64,000 bases of DNA. Origin: Phytophthora quininea (taxonomy: Eukaryota > Oomycota > Peronosporomycetes > Peronosporales > Peronosporaceae). The DNA lies in contig JAAVTG010000044.1 in the NCBI GenBank assembly GCA_011947345.1, positions 186,001 through 250,000 of the forward strand, read 5' to 3'. Positions within the stretch are counted from its first letter, which is position 1. Every line of letters begins with the position of its first letter. Shown here piece after piece: positions 32,984 through 44,277 of this stretch. A program made the translations under genes and the position numbers. A model generated the notes under the pieces. The model saw only the letters and a program-made list of their open reading frames with translations. It was not told the origin of the DNA and ran no database searches.

Positions 32984-35688
32984 CTAGCAAGCTTTGGTGG
33001 CAAAACGGTGTCTTGTTGTTGAGGAGTTTTGGCTACTTCTTTCCGTCTTGGTGGAGGCGGTGCGCTTTTTAGTTTTCTTCTTCTTACGCCGAGGTCGTGG
33101 ATTTTCAGTCTTGTGTGGTGCTGCCGCAAGAAATTGACGGACAACGTTTTCGATCGGCTTGTAACCCGAGTCTTTCTTGGCGTCAGGAACTCGCAGCCAA
33201 GCGTCCCACACCTCCAGCATTCTGGCGGTCGCTCGGTCTTTGAATCTGCAATACACAACGCATTAGATACCAATAATTTTGAAACGAAAAGTGCACTCGA
33301 ACGCACCTCGTTGGATCCGATACGCTTGCGCCAACAACATCGTTGAAAAACGGGTCCACTCCAGCGGGAAACTCTTGGTTAGACTTCACAATTTGCGCGT
33401 ACGCCAACCCCAAGTTTTTCAAGTTCGCTGCTTCACTCCAGAACTGTGGCGGCTCGAATTGATACGAAGCTTCCATGGGCTTCGCAGCCTCACTCAGCAG
33501 AGACACATTTTGAGGGTCTTCTGCGATTGTCTTGTCCAGCAAATGCGTCGCCCAACTGAGTTCTTTCATCCCGTGATCTCGAGCCTATGCATCACAAGAC
33601 AGAATGAGCTGGTGTAGATGTTTTTGCTATTGTCTTTTGAGGTACTTACGACAGTCCATTCCCACGTTTCATCGTTGTAGATCGATTCAGGCGGAAGAGT
33701 CGGTAGGCGTCTGCGCACCATTGCCTTGACTTTTGTTGCGATGAATACCAAGCTGTTAAGGACAATGGCTCGACGGCTTTGCTTTGAAATTCATCCACGA
33801 GGCCGTACGGTACCAACGTGTACTTTTCGTTGAAGTCCCTGTCGTCGTAGTTTAGTTTGCCGCTCACGAAAAAGCGTCTTTGCTTTCGTGTGACACTTTT
33901 GAGGCATGCTGCAGGTTTGCATCTAAAAGGCTGGCCAAGCTGAAGCCGTCACCCTGCACAAACAATGTTAGCTTTTTCAAAGCTAAAGTCTATTCAGTAA
34001 TTGTACGCACCGCTGATCCGAACGGGACAAGCCGAGACCCCGGGAATCGAAGATGAGGGTAGCCTCTATGCTTTGTTGGAAACCAGTGGTAGGTCATCAT
34101 CGACAAGTTCAGGACCGTGACGTCCGGTCGGCGCAGTTCGCAGCGCTGCAAGTACCGCAACGATGTCCACTGTAGGTCAAAGTTCGCGAAAAGCACGGCG
34201 TTTGGAGGCAACGGATCCAGCAGTGCCTGGGCATAATTGCGGACGTAAAATGCTTGACTTTGATCACACAGTTCGTGCCACCGCCAAATTTGAGCACCCA
34301 CAAGCACCAACAATCCGACTTGGGTCGTGAACGACAGTACTGCTTTCAACAGTGTTGAGTCCTTGCTTGCTACCCATATCAGCAGGTTTGTAATGTAGTT
34401 CAATCCAATCCCGAACCACGTGAACACTACGACGTTAGGCTGCTGCCAAAATCGCATCTGGACACCGTAAATGAGTCCTTCGCTGATGGGCAAATTGGCA
34501 AGTGAGTGGAAAACAACCATGTAAAACGTGTACATCACCAGCATGAAACACCCAGTCGATCTTGGCATTCCGGTTCGACTTCGTAGGGTCTGCACGATGC
34601 CTAGGATCACAACTGGGAACGCGAGCTGGAAGGGGATTTCCCGACTCGACAGATCGACTCCGTACAGGTACAGCCGAGTCCACAAACCTTCGTTAGCGTC
34701 GTTACTCGAGTACAGCCGAAATGTACCGTAGTCTGCCCGCCGAAGATGATGTAGGAAGCCTGCCAACGTCGTGACATCGCCCCAAGACCCTGGCTGTGGA
34801 TTCCAAATAGCTGTGATTGGCATGTAAATGTACGGAGTTAACCCCAACACAAAAGCCCCAGTAAGCTGCACGAGCTCCTTCCACCACAACGTTCGTCTTC
34901 TCGTCCACAGTACCCATACAATAATCGGCAGTTCAAACAGCACAATGGTGTGCTGATTGCACATTGCCAACCCACAGATAAACGCCCCCGTTAGAGCCGA
35001 GTTCATGTCTCGTTTGTGATCGTATTGCAAGAACAGATAGATCAGCAGTGTAGCGAACGCGTTGTTCAATGCAAACACCTCGGCCCCCACCGCATACGTC
35101 CAAATCAGCGGCGAAAACCCGAACAGTGCCTACAATCAAAGTACAAAACACTGTAAGCTTATCAACGAATTGTAAAGGAAACGTTTGTCGTACTGCTGCA
35201 GTGAACGCCGAAACACGCCGACCTTGCCACTCGGTCAACGCCGTCCATTGCAGCAAACTCAAGTAAATGATCACCACAGCCACTGTATCACACACTGCAA
35301 GAATAGTCAGGAAGAAAAACAATCAACCACAAAAAGTCTCTTTTTCTTCACCGGCGGAAAAGAAGTTGGCTCTCCAGGCCGGTGTGGCTCCGAATGGCAA
35401 GTACTTGGTGACCAGGTGCACGATCATGTTGTAGAGCGGGTACCCTGGCGGATGGGAGACCCCCAAGTGGCAGGACTCGGCCACGAGCTCGCCGCTGTCG
35501 CCGCCAGCGATGGACGGGTACAGCGTCCTCGTGTATCCTGCCAACGTGCCCGCAGCAAGAGCCACCATCGCGACCACGTCACCGGTAGATAGCGGCGGGT
35601 GTTGCAGAGTATTGCTGGGCTTGAGCGGATCGACAGGCATGGCATGGACAGCGCTGGAACGCGAGCTCTCCTTGTCGTTGATTGGCAT
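32984..35688 (-). CDS. TMEM260-like (DUF2723) membrane glycosyltransferase
   Basis: Multi-span membrane protein of the DUF2723/TMEM260 family; human TMEM260 is an ER O-mannosyltransferase. Six exons: 35688-35352, 35294-35194, 35129-34011, 33953-33650, 33584-33307 and 33245-32984; GT-AG phases agree. The luminal loop GGDSGELVAESCHLGVSHPP, with the acidic pair typical of GT-C folds, is followed by GYPLYNMI. Later: WTYAVGAEVFALNN, MCNQHTIVLFELP and ADYGTF; the C-terminal soluble region ends in a Lys/Arg-rich tail (PRPRRKKKKTKKRTAS). About ten hydrophobic helices. Two frame breaks fall at A5 33869-33873 and TT 33756-33757 in exon 4. About 800 residues. The substrate is inferred from the family only. 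Confidence 0.82.
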
Positions 35689-36969
35689 CGATCAAAAGAT
35701 ACCGAGGAGGATCTTGAAAAGTCGCGGTTGGTGTACAGGAACACAATCCAGATTGGACCAAATTGGACCAAATTGGACCTTCCTGTTTTCTGCTTCGAGA
35801 TGTTGAGCCAGGATGGGTTTGAGAACTAGTCGATCTGAACGATTCCGGTGACAGCGCTGCCGCAGCTTTCCGCTTGATGGACACACCCTGGCCGCAGCTC
35901 TCGAGCGTGCCAACGGCAATCCCAACGTGTTCACGTCAACCAAACAGCCTTCCACAGCTGTGTTTGCCGGACCAGTCCTGTTTGGCGCCGTCCGATTTCC
36001 TTGACTCACCACACAGAGGCGCCCGTCGGACAGATGGAGGACGTATGCCCTCTGGCAGCCGTTGAAACGCAGATCGCCCCGATACATCAGCAGGACGAGC
36101 GCAATGGCGCCGAGACTGCCATGCGCGTCGACCGCGACCTCCGTCCACGCTTGAAGCTCGCACCAGCTGGCCCCGTTCGTTGGCACGACGGCGCGTCGGC
36201 ATCGTCACCCAAGCAGCGCCCGCCGGAAAATGTAGCGAGTAACGCTAATTTGTAGCGGCCAACCTTGAAGTTGTCCCCGTTGACACGACACACCTGAGAC
36301 TTGCGCGGCACCCCAGGCAGCAACGGTGATGCCGCGGTGTCCGCCTCAACGATGGCGAAAGGGTGTATATCGGCGCACGAGCAAGTGGCTGCAGTATGGT
36401 GGTGGTGGTGGGGGTTCGACAGACACACCCTTGCGGCAGGCTTTGGCTTTGCCCTTTGCAGGCCCCCGACGGTGCCGACGGTGGACAAGAAGCCAGCGCA
36501 CCGTTGAAGTTCATGGAGGCGGAAAAACGCGAGGACGGTTACGCCACGATACTCTGTCCAAGCCGATACACGTTCCCTGCTTCAGTCTCGGGGCTTTCCA
36601 ACAACAACAAATCTCGCGACGGTCTTGCGCTGCAGCGTGGAATAGCTGGACGGTTTGACGGCCCCCGCCCCGCCACAGTAGCCCTGAGGCGGAGGGCAAA
36701 TCGCCGTTAAAAGAGCGCCGCCGAAGACCACCCAAACAGCGCGCGCGCAAAAGAACCCTGCTTGCGTTGCTTGGAGCGACGACGAATAGGTCAGCAAGGC
36801 CGCCTCGTCTCTGGCACGTTGAAAGACAACAAACCGTCCACACGACGTTTGCTGGTGCCCTTGCGGCGTCTGCCACGGAAGCTGCTCACTTCGGAATTTG
36901 CCACACGTATCGCTCGCAAGAACGCCTCGCGCCGCGCCACCTCCACAAGAACTCGAGCCCCGAACCGCA
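35689..36969. other. Intergenic stretch with a small tandem repeat
   Basis: No gene can be supported in about 1.3 kb. Open frames occur on several strands but none has recognisable content and they overlap each other. A tandem repeat of three 10 bp units (ATTGGACCAA type) lies at 35751-35780. Towards 36700-36960 the sequence becomes GC-rich, leading into the zinc-knuckle gene. Confidence 0.4.
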
Positions 36970-37770
36970 ATGGAGACGATCCTCGCCCCGCTGGACATGC
37001 AGCTCGGCTGGAAGCAGCCGCCCACGCCGCCGCTGCACCCGGCCGCGGGCTCGCCCAACGCCAAGAGCAGCCTCGTGCGCCTGCCCAGCCTGAACGCCAT
37101 GACAAGCACCACCGCGGCCACCACCGCCGAGTGGTCGCCTCGCCAAGTCGGCATGAGCGACGTGCTCGCCGCCCAAGTGTCTCCGATGAAGGAGAAGGGG
37201 CTGGCGCGCCTGCCGTCCATCGGCGCCATGATCAACCGCGACGAGAGCCCGCGCAGCTACTCGCCCGCCGAGAGCCTCAGCCCCGTGCAGAAGCACTGCC
37301 TGGACCTGTACAAGCAACTGCAAGACACACCTGGCCGCGCGGACGCCTCGGCAATGAACAGTCTGCTGGCTGGCGCCGCGCTCAGCGAGCTGGCAATGGC
37401 CCAGCCAGAGGAGCGCAAAGTGCTGCCGTCGCCCGCCCGCTCGTCGACGGGCAAGCGCACCAGCAACGCCAAGCTCTGCGGCATGGCCGGCTGCGGCAAG
37501 CGCGCCAAAGCCGGCGGCTTCTGCATCGCGCACGGCGGCGGCCTGCGCTGCTCGGAAGAAGGCTGCCAGAAGCACGCCGTGAGCCTCGGACTGTGCATCA
37601 GCCACGGCGGCGGCAAGCGCTGCACTGTGGAGGGCTGCATGAACGCGTCGCGCAAGAACGGCGTCTGCTGGTCGCACGGCGGCAAGCGGCTCTGCAAGCT
37701 CGAGGGCTGCAACAAGGGCCCCAAGTCGGGCGGCTACTGCTGGTCGCACGGCGGCAAGATGAAGAAGTAG
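36970..37770 (+). CDS. Zinc-knuckle repeat protein (oomycete WRKY19-like type)
   Basis: A 266-residue intact protein. The N-terminal 160 residues are low-complexity, Ser/Pro/Ala-rich, with two similar blocks (SLVRLPSLNAM and GLARLPSIGAM) that look like short linear motifs. The C-terminal 110 residues hold four tandem C-x4-C-x10-C-x2-H zinc modules: LCGMAGCGKRAKAGGFCIAH, LRCSEEGCQKHAVSLGLC, KRCTVEGCMNASRKNGVC and KLEGCNKGPKSGGYC, most followed by HGG. Such modules occur in oomycete proteins often labelled WRKY transcription factor 19-like, although no WRKY domain is present. Nucleic-acid or protein binding is likely; nuclear location is assumed. Codon use is strongly GC-biased, which also leaves long spurious frames on the other strands. 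Confidence 0.82.
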   Translation: METILAPLDMQLGWKQPPTPPLHPAAGSPNAKSSLVRLPSLNAMTSTTAATTAEWSPRQVGMSDVLAAQVSPMKEKGLARLPSIGAMINRDESPRSYSPAESLSPVQKHCLDLYKQLQDTPGRADASAMNSLLAGAALSELAMAQPEERKVLPSPARSSTGKRTSNAKLCGMAGCGKRAKAGGFCIAHGGGLRCSEEGCQKHAVSLGLCISHGGGKRCTVEGCMNASRKNGVCWSHGGKRLCKLEGCNKGPKSGGYCWSHGGKMKK

Positions 37771-38551
37771 GGCCAGCGAGGTCTCCGCACGCGGTAGAGT
37801 TTTAGTGCTATTTATCCGTTGGTTTTGGACGGAGACGCCCTGCAGCAAGCAAGTGTATGGTTAGTCGACGTATTTATTCATGAACAAGAAGGTTGCCACC
37901 ACCACACGTTCGATCATCAACTGCTCCGAGTGCTTGCAGCCACACGGAGGTTCTTGCGGGGGCGGGTATTCGGCGGAGACGCATGCCGCGCGAGCACCGC
38001 CGAAAAGTATTTCTTTGCGTTTCCTCACCACGTCGAGCACCAAGCAGCACTGCGAAACGGCTTTGCACGGCCCGCTTCAACCTAGACCGGTGACACGCCC
38101 GACGCGCGTCGAGCGATTTCCGCTTGGGGCCACAGCCAATGGCAGCGTGGTATTGCCGGATTTTGACCAATGCGTGACTGCTATTCTCAACCCATTTCTT
38201 CAAGAGACGCGGACGGTTTGAAGTTCGAAAGGGCGCTGTGCCTCCAAGCAGCAAATCGATGCAGCGTTCCCGCCCGCCCGCCTGCTGCCCGCCCCAAAGA
38301 GACAGTCGATGGCAAATCGCATGCCGGTTTGAAGTCAAGAGCACCGCCAAGGGGGGCGGGGCGGGGGGGTCTTCAATCGCGAGCGCTCCGCGGCGATCGG
38401 TCTTCTGCCGCTTCGCACTTTTTGTGACCCCCGTCTACATATGGGACACGACTAGGGCTTCAAGCGCAACAGTCTGAAGAACAGGCGATGTGGACCACCC
38501 AAACTGATGTTGTGACCTAGTTGTCAAAACCGGGTGGAAAGTGCTTCAACT
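37771..38551. other. Intergenic stretch with G-rich tract
   Basis: No supported gene in 780 bp. A run of G6-C-G4-C-G7 lies at 38351-38369 on the plus strand and could fold as a G-quadruplex. Nothing else of note. Confidence 0.5.
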
Positions 38552-41137
38552 TCACAGCCAAGTGGACTCGCCTGTTCCTGGGTTGAACAGATAGGCGCGC
38601 TGGTACTCCTCGCTCCAGTACTGCACCGGCGTCTGCTCGGCGTCTTGCTGCAGCCAGGTGTCGTCCACCTCCTCGCCGGATGCCACCGACAGAGTCTCGG
38701 ATGGCGATGTCGCGACGGCGCCGTCCACTGCAGCTGCTGGTGTTGCTGATGCACGGCTGCCGCTCTTGGCAGCCGTAACAGCTTGGAGCTGCTGCTGCTT
38801 CTTCTGTCGCTGCTGGGTCTTCTCCTCGAGAAACTTGTGCACCACTGCACGCTGCTGGCGGCGCCGGAGCTCTCCACGCAAGAGGATCTTGTACCGCTGG
38901 AGCAGCAGCTTGCCGTCGCGACGGTCGATCATGCGTCGAAACATGCGCTGAATGCAGCGCGCTGCACGGTCCTCAAGCTGCTGCCGACGCTGCCGTTCAA
39001 TGAGATCGGCGATGGTGCTAGCACGGCGCGAGTGGTCTCGCTTCCGAGCTGCATATGCTCGCCAACACCGAGCTAGCTTGTTAGCGGCGCTGGTGCTCTT
39101 GGGCAACTCAATGGTCATCAAGCGGGACAAAAGCAAGTACCAGTGATCAAAATGCCGACGACGATACCATCGCTGGATGCTGAGGGCGGCGGATACCTGC
39201 TGGAAGACGTTCATAGCTCCAACAGAACTCTTGGAGGCTTTATGACGACGACGCATCCATCTCTGAAGAGTGAGCGCTGCAGTGTCACGACGACGAAGCT
39301 GCTGCTGAAAGGCTCCTATCGTCGATCGACGCCACCTCGACAGTATCTTGCTGCGTCTCAAGAACTTCTGCATCGTGACTGCTGCTGTCAACCTCCGTTG
39401 TTTCTCTCTTTCGTTCGCAACGTGCTTCCTCCATGCTGTCTGGATCACGACGGCCGCGCTCTTGAAAATCTGCACGCGATATCGATCTCGGAAACTATTG
39501 CCAAGATGGCGAGCGCGCATGTACAGCGGGCGAGTGGATCGACTCATCATGGCTCGGGCTTTACGGTCGTGCTGTCTCCGACGAAATGTGCGTTGGATGC
39601 ACAACGCAGCCAAGTTGTGTTGCATGGCCATCATTTTTCGGTCAACTCTGGCAGCTTCTCGACGGCAAGCACCTCGCCAGCAGCTCTGTATTCTGCGAGC
39701 ACTGTTGATTTCTCTCTTGAAGCGGAAGCGGCATTGAAAGCCGCGCAAATGACGTTGAATCGACAAGACCGCGTACAAGAACTCAATCTGATCGACCAGA
39801 GTCTCCACAATTTCTCCGGGTAGAAAGCCATCTCGCCATCCTTTGAAGTCCATCCAAGCACTCTGAATACGTCGAGCTTGTCGATCACGACTTTTGTCCA
39901 AGAGCTGGGCAATCGCCGCAGCTCGCGTACGACGGCGTCGGCTGGTATACGCTCGATAACTTCGCTGCAAAATAGTGGCTGCATGTTGCCGCTTGACGAC
40001 CTCGTTACGAGCTATACGACTCAGCTCCAAGTGTTGAATTACCCTCGCTGCATTTTCGCGACGCTGTTGCTCGACGCAGTGCCGGTGTCGACGGTATGCG
40101 CTTTGGATTTTCGTAGCTTGCCGTGACATATCTTGCAGAGCTTGCAGCAAAGCAGCTTGACGTGCGGCGTCCTCTCGACCTTCACGGCGTGAACGAACAA
40201 ACCGAAAGAATTGCTGGAGAGTAAGTACTGCCGCCAAACTCTCTTGCTCGTGGCATTCCAAGACCCACGCTCGCCACCGTTGAAACTTGACGTGGATGCG
40301 ATCAAGCGACACTCTTTCAAACATGGCGATGAGTCGGCGAGACGCACTCAGTTGCAGACGCTCTTTGCGCTGCACTTCGAGTACTTTTCCATGCCAAAAC
40401 CTCCAAGCTTTTCGAAGCGTAGCATTCACGAATACATGCACGACGGCGTTCCTGAAAAGCTGTTGCCGCAGCGTTCGGGAACATTTTGCATTGGCGAGCT
40501 TCAGCACTGGGAAATGGCCGTGAATCCACTGGATGTCGTCTTTCAAGCGATCGGCATTCTTCTGCTGCTTGGAGACAATTTGCTTCAACCCCAAGCGAAG
40601 CTGTTGCAATTGCTGTTCGTCCGAAGAGATCTTGTCCAAAGTCCCACGATCGACGTTATTTGCTTGATTTCCAGGTGGTGTAGTTACCTCCTTGCGTGAG
40701 ACCTTCATGGGCTCGAGTTTCCGACAGCGTTTACGTCTTACGACGCCATTCCCCAACCGAAGTTCCGAGTCGTTTGGGCGACGCCGCAGTTTCCGACTAG
40801 TTGCCGGCAGTCGGCCGTAGGGACTTGCAAAATCGACTAACGCGCCTTCATGCTGTCGGGCTGTCAATTGCGGCACACCAAGCACCGTCTGCAGTGTCTT
40901 CGCTGAAAAAATACCCGGAGCTGTCGGTGAGGAAGGCTCGGCAACGTTGGCCGGGATATTGCAATGTAGCATTGGAGCAACAGTGCTTTTGAAGGGACAT
41001 TCGTTTCCGTGTTGTTTTTGGGCGGCCCAAATTTGCAACCGGGATAATCGAGCAAGCGTTTTGAATTTGCATGAGCTTCGCGAAACTTTTCGTCGTCGTG
41101 ATCTTCTTTGCCTTCGAGCAAGCAACACAGAAAACAT
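38552..41137 (-). CDS. IQ-repeat protein with C-terminal WW-like motif
   Basis: Large basic protein of about 861 residues with many IQ-like calmodulin-binding motifs (for example ATKIQSAYRRHRHC, AATILQRSYRAYTSRR, ARRIQSCWRGACRREAAR, ALCIQRTFRRRQHDRKARA, AALTLQRWMRRRHKA, ARCIQRMFRRMIDRR), spread from about residue 300 to 760. The C-terminus has a Gln/Lys-rich coiled segment and ends with a WW-like half domain, YWSEEYQRAYLFNPGTGEST followed by WL. No myosin head is present. The arrangement suits a calmodulin-regulated cytoskeletal or ciliary scaffold; that is inference. The ATG at 41137 is the first in frame; an earlier start codon in the same open frame is GTG. The frame is intact over 2.6 kb, unlike many neighbours. 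Confidence 0.75.
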   Translation of the reverse strand: MFSVLLARRQRRSRRRKVSRSSCKFKTLARLSRLQIWAAQKQHGNECPFKSTVAPMLHCNIPANVAEPSSPTAPGIFSAKTLQTVLGVPQLTARQHEGALVDFASPYGRLPATSRKLRRRPNDSELRLGNGVVRRKRCRKLEPMKVSRKEVTTPPGNQANNVDRGTLDKISSDEQQLQQLRLGLKQIVSKQQKNADRLKDDIQWIHGHFPVLKLANAKCSRTLRQQLFRNAVVHVFVNATLRKAWRFWHGKVLEVQRKERLQLSASRRLIAMFERVSLDRIHVKFQRWRAWVLECHEQESLAAVLTLQQFFRFVRSRREGREDAARQAALLQALQDMSRQATKIQSAYRRHRHCVEQQRRENAARVIQHLELSRIARNEVVKRQHAATILQRSYRAYTSRRRRTRAAAIAQLLDKSRDRQARRIQSAWMDFKGWRDGFLPGEIVETLVDQIEFLYAVLSIQRHLRGFQCRFRFKREINSARRIQSCWRGACRREAARVDRKMMAMQHNLAALCIQRTFRRRQHDRKARAMMSRSTRPLYMRARHLGNSFRDRYRVQIFKSAAVVIQTAWRKHVANEREKQRRLTAAVTMQKFLRRSKILSRWRRSTIGAFQQQLRRRDTAALTLQRWMRRRHKASKSSVGAMNVFQQVSAALSIQRWYRRRHFDHWYLLLSRLMTIELPKSTSAANKLARCWRAYAARKRDHSRRASTIADLIERQRRQQLEDRAARCIQRMFRRMIDRRDGKLLLQRYKILLRGELRRRQQRAVVHKFLEEKTQQRQKKQQQLQAVTAAKSGSRASATPAAAVDGAVATSPSETLSVASGEEVDDTWLQQDAEQTPVQYWSEEYQRAYLFNPGTGESTWL

Positions 41138-41382
41138 GATGAAAACATCATCACAAGCATTCGCCCTGTTGATTACAGCAATCACTTCCCGTCTTTGTCG
41201 ATATCTTCTTAATCAGGATATCCTCTTTTAGTAGATTCATTTGTATCAACATTGATCGCACACGTCACATGTATCAATTCTAAAAATGCACCTATGCGAA
41301 AAATACTTGTCTTTCACCATGCGACTTCCTAATTATCTTGCGACTCGTGTGCGATTGCCGTCCGACCACTCACCCGCTCGCC

Positions 41383-42683
41383 ATGGAGACCATACACGCG
41401 GCAATGGCGCCACGCACCAAACCGAACCAAAGCGCGCTCCTTGTACCGGACACGAACGCGCAACTGCAGACTCTGAACCGCTTCCTGGCCTCTCAAGCCA
41501 TGGACCCCGAGCACCACCTTGCAGCCAAGACGCTGGTCAATTTCACAGCAGACAATAACAATTCCACAATTTCAAATGAAAATTCGTCGCCCAGTTCCCA
41601 ATCCCCATCCCCACAAACGTCCCCCGTGAAGAAGAGGAAGCGCGTCTACAAGAAGCGAAAGTCCACCAACACCATCCGCCGAGAACAAAAGTTGGCGCTA
41701 CAGCAAGAAATCGAAGAGCTACAGACAAAACTGGACGGCATTAAACTGCAAGTGTTGACGCACCAGGGCCGAGATGTGTTCAAGAATCAGGTCGTGGAGA
41801 GCGCCGTACTTCGGGAATCGATCCAGGAGCAACATCTCGCTATGGCACAAGTACGAGCTTTATTGTCAGGACACACTTTACATGGCATGAATGGCTTGCG
41901 GCCGATGGAGACGAGGATCAGTCTGAGTCGAGACCGAGAAGAGCGACACAGGACGTTGCTGTCGTTGCGAGATGCAAAGGTGAGGGAAGCGAGGCGCTTT
42001 ATTTGCGCTCGCAGCCATGGACTTAAAGTTTCGAGTCCGTATTTCCAAGAGGAAAGATTTGAGACAGCAGACGGAGATTTTTGTCTGTGTCGGTTTGAAA
42101 TTACGCCGCTGTGTGGCGTGAAAGGGGACCTCGGGCAGTGTACGATGCTGTGCTCCAAGCTTCCTACAACGCCGAGATCATTATATCAGAGACGTCTGGG
42201 AACATTACTATTCGCGAAAACGATGAAATGAACGACGACAGCGTCGATCAGATGCGGCTCGTATCGCAGACAGCAAGTGGAGTGCTTCTAGAAACAAACA
42301 TCGCCCACTTTACCGAGTTTGTGGAGGGCGATGGAGATCTGGGCAACTACGCAACGATTGCCTCAGACTTCGTCGATGAGGATGAGTTATACCCGTATCG
42401 TCCAGAGGAACGAGTTCGTCGAGACGTCACGGCTGCCATGATGGTGACTTCGTACAAAAAGGATTGTGATAGAGGAAAAGCTGGGATTCCGGCGGAAAAT
42501 GCCAAAGGAGACGATGATCGGGTGGTGGTGGTGTCGCGTTTGTTTTGTACGAGGGTCTGTCATTCAGATTTGGAGCTGAGCGAGCAAGCGCAGATGAACC
42601 TCCGGGATACTTCCGTACGGTACGCAAGTGGTTTCCTCACCAACTTGCGAGCGATGCTCGGCCTCCCTAGTAATTGTTCCTAG
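41383..42683 (+). CDS. Oomycete bZIP/START-like regulator
   Basis: Same family as 20866-22267. N-terminus METIHAAMAPRTKP, a Ser/Asn-rich linker, then a basic region VKKRKRVYKKRKSTNTIRRE followed by a leucine-zipper-like coil (QKLALQQEIEELQTKLDGIK), consistent with a bZIP DNA-binding module. The C-terminal half (REARRFICARSHGLKVSSPY, GDFCLCRFEITPL, YDAVLQASYNAEIIISETSG, RRDVTAAMMVTSYKKD) resembles the START-like region of oomycete M96-type proteins. About 433 residues. One frame break at GGG 42133-42135. It is head to head with the IQ protein (245 bp). A lipid- or ligand-sensing transcription factor is a reasonable inference; target genes are unknown. Confidence 0.75.
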
Positions 42684-44277
42684 ATCGCCGCCTGTGTATG
42701 CTGCGAATCAAGCAGACAGCAACGTCAAGACCGCTGCAAACAGCTCGATAATGACGAGTCTATTGTAGCTCGAGCTGATCTACGCTAGCAGTTCTGATTG
42801 CAGGAGTTCGACAAAAGAGCGATGGCAAAGTTTTGGATGGATCGTGCTGCAAAGGTTGACAAAATAAAGTTTGTTCATAAATTAAATGGATCGAGTCCTC
42901 TATCAGGACTCTTCTTCTACTTGGCCGCCAATGCGAACTATTTTTGTATCAGAGACATTGATCCCGACTGCGTTGGCAGCTTAGACGTTCATGCAAGTCC
43001 AGCGCTCTTTTCGTTACGCGGTTTGCGCCTTGGGCTGCGTGGTGGGCATCTTGCTGCTGGTCTCTGCCCATTCCTACAAAACACAGCAACGTCACATTAG
43101 CAAGCACGTTGAAGTTGGCCAGTTGCAGTGGTGTGGATCCTACCGGGACGATCGGGCCGAGGTCGTTATCGTAGGCGTCCCAGCTCACGACGTTGTGCAC
43201 CGACGGGATGGTGTGGTCCAGCACGTAGACCAGCATCTGCGTGAGCTGGCCCAACATGGCATCTCCGAGTTCCATGCTCGAGTGCGGCGTGTACGGCATT
43301 GGTATTGGACTGGTAGGCTTTGAAGCTTGCTGTGACTTGGTCTTGACGACGCAAATTTAAAACTGAGCTCGAACCCGTCTGTACGTTCCTGCATACGTCG
43401 ACCATATATGAGCGATTTTTCTCGTGCAGATCTTTGCCTCGCACGGCTATAGAAACGCTGAAAAACTAACCAAGAGTTGGTCTTCAAGGCTGTTGCGTTC
43501 GTGCCGGTTCGTGCGCATCGAGTCGCCACCATCGACCGCTGCACTTGCCGTTGGCCGTGAGAAAGTGTATAGCTGCAGTAGATGACAGAAAAATCTCATG
43601 TCTTGCACAGGGACTTCTTCGTTCGGATGGCCATCCGAGCACCAAGTAGCGTAAGGCTGTCGTGTTAGACATCGCTTGCTTACTTGCAAGCGATCTCATC
43701 CGCAGGGATGGATCTTCAGATTCGGGTGCGGTGGCGCGGGAAGAAAGCGTTGACGAAACAAGTGCGGAGAAACACGATCCACCGCTTCAGAAATTGCTGG
43801 GCAACGAGTTTGGTGCTTGGAGGAGCGGCAAGCGCCCCATGCTGAGAATCGATGCGGCCTTTGTCATCTGTCTGCGGACGAGTACGATGATGGCAGCGCT
43901 TTGTTATGCCAGCGCACTAATCGTACGGCAACGGCAATCATTGCCGGAAGAGTTCAAGAGGCCACTGGTTTTGCTCTCGTTGGGGCCCACCCACCGAGAA
44001 AGAAGTCTCTCGAACAGTAAATGAGTCCATGGTACTTGCAGCCACGACGGCGTTGTCACGATCTCAGTTGCCCTACCGACGGAGACACACCGGCGCCGAT
44101 ACCAGGTAGCAATCACATCGATGATGATGAAAGGCAAGCAGCGCCACCAGTCGCCACTTCAACTTGTGGCCAAAAAGGCAACTGTGCCAAATACAGGGTA
44201 CAATCGCTTTTCGGCCACCCGCTCGCCGTGTTCAAGGCCATCCGTCAATTGCAGGACCTGCCAACTCCGTTCCAGCC
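42684..44277. other. Intergenic stretch with a possible broken gene
   Basis: About 1.6 kb without a firm gene. On the minus strand 42990-43320 contains protein-like text (MLGQLTQMLVYVLDHTIPSV, SWDAYDNDLGPIVPVGST, LQLANFNVLANVTLLCF), which could be part of an oomycete membrane protein. The flanking frames do not join cleanly. On the plus strand 43662-44024 has a weak open frame of no known type. I treat both as unproven. Confidence 0.3.

Noticed and set aside
36762..37848. Long open frames of 290-347 codons overlapping the zinc-knuckle gene on other frames and strand
   Set aside because: The region is very GC-rich, which removes stop codons; their sequences are Arg/Ala/Gly-rich without domains, while the chosen frame has regular zinc modules.
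42949..43320. Minus-strand protein-like stretch
   Set aside because: No clean start, no joining exons and no recognisable family; kept only as a note in the intergenic entry.
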